Assembly: GCF_017591425.1 (NCBI RefSeq)
Contig: NW_024465434.1
Location: 248,001 to 312,000, forward strand
DNA length: 64,000 nucleotides
DNA from: Ochotona curzoniae
Lineage: Eukaryota; Chordata; Mammalia; Lagomorpha; Ochotonidae
Direction: 5' to 3'
Shown here in pieces: positions 56,640 through 64,000 of this stretch. The position numbers and the translations under genes were made by a program. The notes beneath the pieces were generated by a model. The model was not told where the DNA came from and ran no database searches. It saw nothing but the letters and a program-made list of their open reading frames with translations. Every line of letters begins with the position of its first letter. Position 1 is the first letter of the stretch.

Positions 56640-58325
56640 TCTCTTTTCTGAATGGATCCCTTTCATGAGTTGGAGAACTTCCTCTCAGTGTTAAGGACTA
56701 TGTCCCCCTGCATCTTCAGGACAAATATAGGTAGCACAAATGTTTGTGTTCTTTTTAAATTTTTATCTATGCACTCTGAGGGGGCAGGGGAGGGGGCTGC
56801 TCCTTCCTCTCAAACCACATCAGACCCCTGGGAATGGGGGACAGTCTTTTGACGATACCTTAGAAAACCTGATGATGTGGGAAAGAGTGTTCCAAGGGTA
56901 TTACCTGAGTGGTTTTGAAAATTTTAATACACTGTTAGCTTTGTTGCATAGGGTTGAGAAAATCTTTCCAAGGTATTGGTTGACCAAGTGCACCTTAGTG
57001 CAACCACAGACCCAGACACTTGCTGCAAGGCTCAGCCAGGAAAGTTGTCCAGTCTGTTCTGCTTTGCATCCTCTGAGGAGACATCTGGCATCCTTTGCTG
57101 ACCTAGATGAGCTGGCCATCATGTCTCCCACATGCAACGGGGCATACTATCTACTGCACAGGCATCAGCAATGACGAGTTCCTGTCGTAATACATGTACT
57201 CCCAGGTTGGACTGCATATCTTGTGAATTTCCCTGTGGCCAGGGTTTGAGTCTAACAGTCTGTTTAGGGAGGTACCCAAGAAACCTGTCTCAGGTGGCTT
57301 GAGACTTGACTCTTGTGTGCATCAGCCAGTGCAGGGTCAGAGATGGTCTGCAGCAGTCAAGGCACATACTGGTGGCAGCTGCTACCTGATCATTTCTGTT
57401 TCCAACCCTATCTCTCAGGCAAGCCAGTGGGTGCTGGGGCCTGGGCCATCTGAGGCTGCCACAGGCCAAGTCCTCAAACACATCAGTGGATGCTGTAGCC
57501 TACTTGTCAGGGTGACACCCAGGCATCTCCAGCAGGCCTACCCCAGGACTGATTTTTGTACATGCCTGCATGTACTGCGGACTGACCCAGCTCGAATTCT
57601 GTCCGATTGTTGTGTACCCCATGAGTGCCTTGGCTTTGCTTGGCATGACCTACCTCTAGACCTGACCTGCATAACTGCTGGTAGGTGTTGTCAACTTGTC
57701 CAACCTAACCCACCCCCAGCCATGGCCCATATGATCACCAGAGGGAGTGGCAGCCTAGCAAAGGAGTGCCCAGAGTTTTCTTACCAAGCAGATCCCAGCC
57801 CTGGATCTTGTGCTTTCCAGGGAGTACTGTGGTCCAGCCAGATATTTCCTGTACTCAGTACTGGCACTTGCCAGCAGGACAGAGGCCTAGCCCAGCTGGC
57901 ACTCATCCATTATGGTCTCCTACGCACAAGTAGTTGTGGCAGCCTAGCCCAGCCCGATCTGATTCCAGACCTAGCCCACTTGATGGCTAGCAAGTGCTGT
58001 AATCCTGTCGAGAGCAGCCCGGCCCCAGAACGAACTCTCATGTTCACTGGTGGAAGTGGCAGCCCAGTAAGGTACTAACTGAAGTTCCTCTACTAGGCTC
58101 ACTTCCAGATCTGCATCTTGCAGGCACTGGCAGATATTGTGACCCAGTCTGGCATGGCCAGGCCCCAGTCTTGGCATTTGCCAGCAGGTTCTGCAGGCTG
58201 GTTTCTACCCATCCCTAGTCCCAGCTCTCATTGGCAGCTACAACAGCCTAGCCCAGCCTACCAGCCAGGCCCACCAACTGTCCCAACCCTCATATGGTGT
58301 GTGTTGTGGCCCAACTCAGATAGAG
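56640..58325 (-). mobile_element. Retroposon with tandem-unit array, copy 1 (inverted relative to copy 2)
   Basis: In reverse complement this matches 61,330-63,110. The array is at 57,300-58,320, and the non-repeated part, with TTGGTTGACCAAGTGCACC (56,981) and GGCATCAGCAATG (57,160), is at 56,640-57,290. The array has repeated AGCCTAGCCCAGC-type cores separated by 50-75 bp of diverged unit. A 259-codon open frame runs through the array (57,299-58,078) but consists of array translation with no domain, so I do not call it a gene. Confidence 0.6.
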
Positions 58326-58329
58326 TTTG

Positions 58330-58650
58330 ATAATAAGGGCCAGTGGAATGCTAATCCTCTCTCTTCAAGCACTGGGATCCCAAATGAACTCTGGTTCTTG
58401 TCCTGGCTGCTCCACTTCCCATCCAGCTCCCTGCATGTGGCCTGGGGAAGCAGTGGAGTATGGCACAGAGCCTTGGGACCCTGCACCCAAGTGGGACTCC
58501 CAGAAGATCCTGGATCCCAGCTTCAGGTCAGATCAGCTCCAGCCATTACAGTCACTTGTGAACCAGCAGATGAAAGAGCTTTCTTTTTGTCTCTCCTTCT
58601 CTCTAAATCTGCCTTTCCAATAAAAGTAAATAAATCTTCTAAAAGGAAGA
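58330..58650 (+). repeat. C-type SINE
   Basis: AGCACTGGGATCCCAAATG to CCAATAAAAGTAAATAAATCTT. Confidence 0.85.
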
Positions 58651-59008
58651 AATTGGTAATTGGTAAACTGGCTACCAAAAACCAAAACCAAAAAATAAAA
58701 ACCTCTTTTGGCAGCTATGTGATGACTACGTGCTGCTTCTGGTTCCACAACTTTAATTTCACATTGGTTTGGGCTTTTGGTCCTCACTGAGTCATCTGCT
58801 AGCCCCTCACCACCTTCCTAATTTGAGATCAAATCTCAAGCTTCATCCTGGAACTTGAAAACATCCTAGCACCTGCTTTACCCCTCTCTGTTCATACTGA
58901 TTGTGTAGAAGGGTGAACTGTTCCTTTACCATTTAGTCTCCCTCAGTCCTCTTTAAACATGGTTCTGATCATATTGCTTTACAGTCAGCTGTATCATCTC
59001 TGCAAGTT
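58651..59008. other. No recognised feature
   Basis: Nothing that I can name. Confidence 0.35.
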
Positions 59009-59250
59009 CTTTTTTTTTTTTTGAGCAATGACTATTTATTAGACAAATTAATGATGTATGTATGTATGTATGTATGTATGGATGGATGGATGGATCGGCC
59101 CATGAAGGCATGTTAGATCTCAGTTCTCCTCAAGCTAATATGTTGTCACTTTTCAGACCACTAGAATGGCACTGTGCTGCCTCCTAGCGTTGGTGTAAAG
59201 TGTGCTGGGAAAAGTAAGAAAAGGAACCTTGGGTGCAAAATCAAAGTGAG
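59009..59250 (-). pseudogene. 3' end of a processed retrocopy, parent unknown
   Basis: On the minus strand the sequence ends TCTAATAAATAGTCATTGCTC followed by an A run (T run at 59,009-59,021). This is a polyadenylation signal at the expected distance before a poly(A) tail. The body is interrupted by the CATA/CATC microsatellite at 59,055-59,095. I do not recognise the source mRNA. Confidence 0.45.
59055..59095. repeat. (TATG)n(GATG)n microsatellite
   Basis: About six TATG units followed by about four GATG units. Confidence 0.92.
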
Positions 59251-59364
59251 GATTATTGTTTCTTTTAGGTTCTAGCTGCTTATCATTGTCTCTTCTCTTT
59301 TTATCTTTAACAGTAATTGAATTTTAGCTTGAGTGTTTATGTAAATGTACAAGCAACACTAACG

Positions 59365-59740
59365 GGAGTGGGTATTTAACTTAGCAATTAAGGTGCCCAC
59401 ATCCCATTTTGGAGTGCCTGAATTTGTTTTGTACACTTATATTTCATTATATGGTTCCGTAGGCACAGGGATTTCCCATTCCACCCTTCCCATGCCCGTT
59501 GGCACTATTTCTCAGTCCCAGCTCCTGGTTCCAGCTTTCTGTCAAGGGGAACCCTGGGAGTCAGCAGTGATGGTTTAAGTAATTGATTCCTGTCACCTAC
59601 ATGGGAGATATTGGACTAAATCCCCGGATTCTGGCTTCTGCCCTTGCACAATCTTAGCCCTTGTGGATATGTGAGAAATGAACCAGCAGCTGTGAGCCCT
59701 CCAGTGTTCTCTCTGAAACAGAGAAACAAATACATTCTCT
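59365..59740 (+). repeat. Old C-type SINE
   Basis: GGGAGTGGGTATTTAAC, GGGAGTCAGCAGTGATGG and GAAATGAACCAGCAGC. It carries a non-SINE insertion near 59,425-59,500. Confidence 0.55.
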
Positions 59741-59762
59741 TGTAAAATAACTCTATGAATCT

Positions 59763-60066
59763 AACGTGTGGCACAGTAGACTAGGGGGCTGCCTGAGACA
59801 CTGGCATCTCAGAGCACTGGCTCAAATCTTAGCTGTTCTGCTTCCAGTCCCACTCCCTGCTAATGCAAGTGGTAAAGCATTGGAACATGCCCCAAGTCAA
59901 GTGGTTGTGCCCCTACACTGACATGGGAGACTCAGATGGAGTTCCTGGCTCCTGGCTTCCCCACCGACTCCACCATTGCAGCCATTTGGGATATGTACAA
60001 GAGGATGGAAGATCTCTGTCTCTCCCTCCCTATCATTCTTCCTTTCAATAAATAAAATAAATCTTG
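59763..60066 (+). repeat. C-type SINE, first of a head-to-tail pair
   Basis: CGTGTGGCACAGTAGAC to CAATAAATAAAATAAATCTTG. Confidence 0.8.
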
Positions 60067-60400
60067 AGCCAGCATTGTGGCACATCATGCTAAACCTCCA
60101 CCTATGATGCTGGAATCCCATACGGACACTGGTTAGAGTCCTGCGTGTTTCACTTCTGATCCAGCTTCCTGCTCATGTGTCTGGGAAAACAGTAGAGGAG
60201 GCACCAAGTTCTTGAGCACCTGCACCCACAGGGGAAACCCAGAAGAAGCTCCTGGTTTCAGGCTGGCCCAGCCCTGGCCATTGTGATCATTTGAGGAGTG
60301 AACCAGCAAGGAGAAGATTTTCTTTCTCTCTGTGTCTCTCCTCCTTTATGGTGGCTCTGCCTTTCAAGTAAATAAAATAAAACAAATCTTTAAAAAGAAA
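60067..60400 (+). repeat. C-type SINE, second of a head-to-tail pair
   Basis: Begins GAGCCAGCATTGTGGCAC directly after the A-rich tail of the preceding SINE, so it inserted into that tail. Confidence 0.8.
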
Positions 60401-61329
60401 CATATATAAGCAATGTCACTCCGGCAGTAAATTGTCTGTTCTGGGCATAACAAATGTCAAAGTTCTGTATTTTGAGAGAGTTAATAGGTTCATGGTTTTT
60501 AGAAGTGTGATAATACCTGCTTTACAGAGAAAGCATGACAAATTTATTGTTTCCATACCTCAGTGTTAATTTGATGATTTTCTTTAAGTATTTCTTTTTT
60601 TTTTCATTGAAATAGGTGGTAAAGTGTTCCCTGAAAAAAATTCAAAACCTAATTGTGTATAAACAAATTAAAATGCCTGCAAAGTTTCAGAGACTAGAGG
60701 TATGAAATAAGATCTCCAAGAAATAATAAAGTGTATTATGTAATAAAGTTATCTCAACTGAAGAGAGTTGAGATTGAGCCAGAGAGGTTAGGAAACACCT
60801 GCCCTAAGAACTTTATGTTTGCTTTCAGTGAAATGTTTGGGGACTGTGAAATAAGGGTCTAGGTCTATTTCCACAAGAGTTGCAACTCTAGGCCATAAGA
60901 GTTCTGTGGAAAAGGAAGTGAAGACTGTCCACAACTGGGCATGTCTGATGAACTCAGGTGTTGGGAGCAATGATGAGTGAGGGGCGGAATGTGACAGGAA
61001 TAAGTGAAAGGCCCTAGAGAAATCATCGTGACCATAGAAGTGTTGTGGATGGGCACATTGTTAATCTGAGTGTTTAGGATCAGTTTAACCAAGTGCAGTA
61101 GAAGGCTATTCTTGAGTCACTGAGAGCCTTTGTGCTAGAGATAAAGGAACCACCTCTTAAAAATAAAGATAATTAAAATAAGGAGTCTGCATAGGTTTAG
61201 GTGGTTTGCTATGTAGACTCATAACAGAGTATTGCCTGGGAGAAATGTCTGTGAAGAATGAAGGACACAAGTGAAGGCAAGAAGTGCTTTAAGACTCTGC
61301 TGCTCACGTCCTAATTTGTAGGAGGAAAA
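60401..61329. other. No recognised feature
   Basis: AT-rich with short opposing frames near 60,788-61,092 and no domain. Confidence 0.4.
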
Positions 61330-63110
61330 GAAAAAGAAAGCCTTGTTGCAATGCCCACCAGCAAGAGCTGAGACTATAGGTAGGCCATGTCAGGCTGGGT
61401 CAAAGCACCTACCAGCATGTGCAAGACCCAGGGATGGGAAGAGGCTTGGTAGGGGAACTGTGGGGACTCCCCTGCTGGGCAGGAACCCCACCCCTAACCA
61501 GCGAATGCAAGAGCTGGGGCTATGGGTAGACCAGTGTGGGTAAGGCTGCAGCACCCATTGGCATGCATGTGGACTGGGTCTGAGGGCAGGCAAAACTGGG
61601 CTAGTTTCCAGCACCTGCGGGCAATCTTGAGAACCAGGATGGGTGTGGGACATGCTGGGCTAGGCTGCATCACCTGCTGGTTCACATGAGAGGCAGGTCT
61701 AGCGATGAATCAGGCCAGTCTAGGCTGTAGCCCCCATTGATGAAAGCAGGAATGAGTGCCAACCAGTCAACCTAGGCGGTAGTACCTGACAGTGACTAAC
61801 AGGACTGGGGGCTAGCCATGTCATTCTGAGCAGTAACCCCTGCTGGAAGATGCAAAATCCGTTGCTTGGAGTGGGCCTGGTAGGGGAGCTTGGGGAACCC
61901 CCTAATGGGCCATATCTCCCATGGCACAACAGCTGGGCAGTGGGAATAGGCTAGACCTGCTGGCATACATGTGAGCTGGGTCTGGGGCAGGCTGGGCAAG
62001 GGTAATCCATAACGCAGCTGGCACATGTGAGAGCAAGGCTGGGTGCAGGCCAGCCAAGTTAGGCCACAGTACCAACTGGCAAGTGGAATTGGTTGCAAGT
62101 CATGTCAGGTTGGATCACAGTACCCCCTGGTAGGTGCAGAGTCTGGGACTGGGAACATAACTGGCAGAGAAACTGTGTGCATTCCTCTGTCAGGCTGTAC
62201 TTGTTGCTGGTGAATTAAGAATGAGGCACGGGGACAGACCTGATAGAACAAGGGAGTGGCTCTTGTCAGCATATATAAGGACTGGGTCTTGGGGTGAGTT
62301 CGGCTTAGCTAAGCCACAGCACCTCGCAGCACAAGAACTGAATGGCATATGGGCTTGGTCAGGCTAGGCTGTAGCAGAGGCTGGCATACATAAACTATGG
62401 CTGGAGATGGGCTTATTGTGGAGTTAGTGGAAGTTGCCCTGGTTAGGCCGTAGCACCCACAGGTATGTGTGATGACCAGGCCTGTGGAAGGCTGGCTGGG
62501 CTAGGCTTCAGCACTCCTCAGTTCAGGTGATATGAAGGTTAGGCTGAACTGACCAGACAGCCACATCCGCTGGTATGTGCATTTGATGTGTAGATGATAA
62601 ACTGCAACTGGCCCTGCAGTGAGTGGTGCACACAAGTCAAGTCTGGATTCACTACCGGTGAGATGACTCCCCAGTAGGACCACTTAGACCCCAGTCACAG
62701 GGACAATCACAAGATATATGGTCTGACCTTGGGGTGTATGTATCAGGACTAGGCATACACACTTGCTGATGCCTGTGCAGTGGACAACAGGCCCAGACAT
62801 ATATGAAGGACACAATGGCCAGTCATCTAAGCTAGTAGTGGACATTAACTGCCTCATCAGAGGATGGAAAGTAGAACAGCTTGGACAGTTCTCCTGGCCA
62901 AGCTTTGTAGCATGTTCCTGAATTTGTTCATGCATTCAGGTACACTTGGTCAACCAATAGAGCTTGGAAAGATTTTGTCAATCCTAGAACAATGTAACCA
63001 GCTACTTGTCAGAACAATGAAAACCATGCTAGTAACAGCCTTGGAAAACTCTTCCCCACACAGTGGTCTCTAGAGTGTTAGCAAATGCTTTCACCCCCTC
63101 TCCTGTGGAC
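61330..63110 (+). mobile_element. Retroposon with tandem-unit array, copy 2
   Basis: The array at about 61,380-62,600 has roughly 20 diverged units of 50-75 bp, each with a core like TAGGCTGCAGCACCCATTGG followed by CATGTGAG-type sequence. The array is followed by a non-repeated part (62,600-63,070) matching the reverse complement of 56,870-57,290. It ends near an AGGAAAGGGGAAAAAAAAA tract (63,112-63,131). No open frame of note. Confidence 0.6.
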
Positions 63111-63131
63111 GCAGGAAAGGGGAAAAAAAAA

Positions 63132-64000
63132 CCCTTCCCACCCACTTTTCTTTGTACCTGAGCTCCCCGCCTTAATCAAAGGCCCACATGGGCATGTATT
63201 CCTGTTAAGTATGTAAATAATATTAAGAAAATAAAACATGGAAAGAAAAAAAGCAGGTGAAAGGGGGACAAAAAGGAGAAAGAAGAAGGAAGCTTAGCTT
63301 GTGAGAAAGTTCCAGCCAGACCAATGGAGAACTCATTAGGGTAGTGTCATGCAGAATTGAGTTAAACCAATTACCGGACAAATGGTCAGTCCTTGGCAGG
63401 GAGCAGCCTGAGGAGTGTGGTGCTGGTGCAACTTGGAAGGGGAATGAGGACAAGCAGCTGGAACTTCCTATCATTCATCCTCTTTGCGTAGGGAATCCAG
63501 GTGGTGCATTCATGTGCTCCTGACTGAATCCATGTAAATATGTACCAATAGATACACTAGTTTATCCTGACTATTTGGAGCTGAGAAACACCTCTCTCTT
63601 GCTAGGGCTCTTCCCTTTCTTGTTTCTCTGTAGAAATTTGGAGCAAGGAATTTTAAAATCTTATTAGAGCTGTTATCTGTTTGTCTGTGGTTACCTTAGG
63701 TCATGGCATAATAGCCTTGCTGCAGAAGCTTCCTGTTTCTTGAGTTCTGTTCATGGTGCTACCCGCATGTCACTGCCCACAACTTCCTGGTATTGGAGAC
63801 TCAGATGCCCACCAATCATGAGAAGCTTCTGTCTCTGTTCACCTGTGGATTTCAGGTGCTTCCTTTTTTCACTTTCTGTGTATCCACACATCAAGCTGTC
63901 ACTGTTTCTCCATGCTTTGGTGGCCTTGTAGTATATGTACAATGTATGGCATCTAGCTATAATTTCCCTTTTCTGTTCCTAAATAAATAATAGTTGCTAT
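63132..64000. other. No recognised gene
   Basis: Purine-rich stretch at 63,236-63,295 (GAAAGAAAAAAAGCAGG, GAGAAAGAAGAAGGAAG). The remainder is unremarkable. Confidence 0.4.

Noticed and set aside
57299..58078. 259-codon plus-strand open frame
   Set aside because: It runs through the tandem-unit retroposon array, has no domain, and the inverted sister copy at 61.3 kb does not keep the frame open.
1877..60400. tRNA genes
   Set aside because: The tRNA-like A/B-box sequences are all heads of C-type SINEs. No stand-alone tRNA cloverleaf was noticed.
61380..62600. CRISPR-like or satellite array
   Set aside because: Units vary in length and sequence with no constant repeat/spacer pattern. The array sits in a dispersed retroposon of an evidently mammalian genome.

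Overview
This is mammalian genomic DNA, almost certainly from a lagomorph and most likely a pika (Ochotona). More than 60 copies of a tRNA-derived lagomorph C-type SINE are present, many with the pika-like 3' end that reads TCTGTATATCTGCCTTTCCAATAAAAATAAATAAATCTT-type sequence split over the tail. The rest is mostly L1-derived and other retroposed sequence. There are no bacterial-type operons, no CRISPR and no conventional intron-containing gene that I can recognise.

The main content is a small family of intronless chimeric genes. Two long open reading frames, 956 codons at 13,777-16,647 (copy A) and 953 codons at 41,494-44,355 (copy B), both on the minus strand, encode about 97% identical proteins. 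The N-terminal 690 or so residues resemble the golgin TRIP11/GMAP-210: its extreme N-terminal membrane-curvature motif, followed by a triplicated segment of its late coiled coil. The C-terminal 220 or so residues are a Y-box protein 1 (YBX1) cold-shock domain plus remnants of the YBX1 tail, followed by a YBX1-like 3' untranslated region and polyadenylation signal. A third, older copy (C, 51,946-54,920, plus strand) has the same architecture but carries about four frameshifts and two internal stops. All three copies share a TATA-containing promoter and 5' leader. I know of no named gene with this architecture. The identifications rest on recalled TRIP11 and YBX1 sequence, not on a search.

Layout. 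1-6,030: repeat-rich DNA with old L1 pieces and a 790-bp retroposed element with perfect 15-bp target duplications. 6,030-18,341: segmental duplication unit A, which carries chimeric gene A. 18,342-33,650: spacer with an antisense L1 (ORF1 present, nearly all of ORF2 missing), many SINEs and old L1 fragments. 33,650-46,044: duplication unit B in direct orientation about 27.6-27.7 kb downstream, which carries chimeric gene B. Inside units A and B an 11.3-12.3 kb stretch and its counterpart at 38.9-40.05 kb differ through SINE-associated rearrangement. 46,045-51,840: repeats and unremarkable DNA. 51,840-55,000: pseudogene C in opposite orientation. 55,480-64,000: SINEs, a retrocopy 3' end, and two inverted copies of a retroposon that contains a degenerate tandem array of roughly 60-bp units.

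How the genes might work together: A and B are recent paralogs with the same promoter and probably the same expression. If translated, the product would combine a membrane-binding amphipathic N-terminus, a long coiled coil and a nucleic-acid-binding cold-shock domain. That function is inference only. By-eye counts of synonymous and replacement differences between A and B do not show strong purifying selection.
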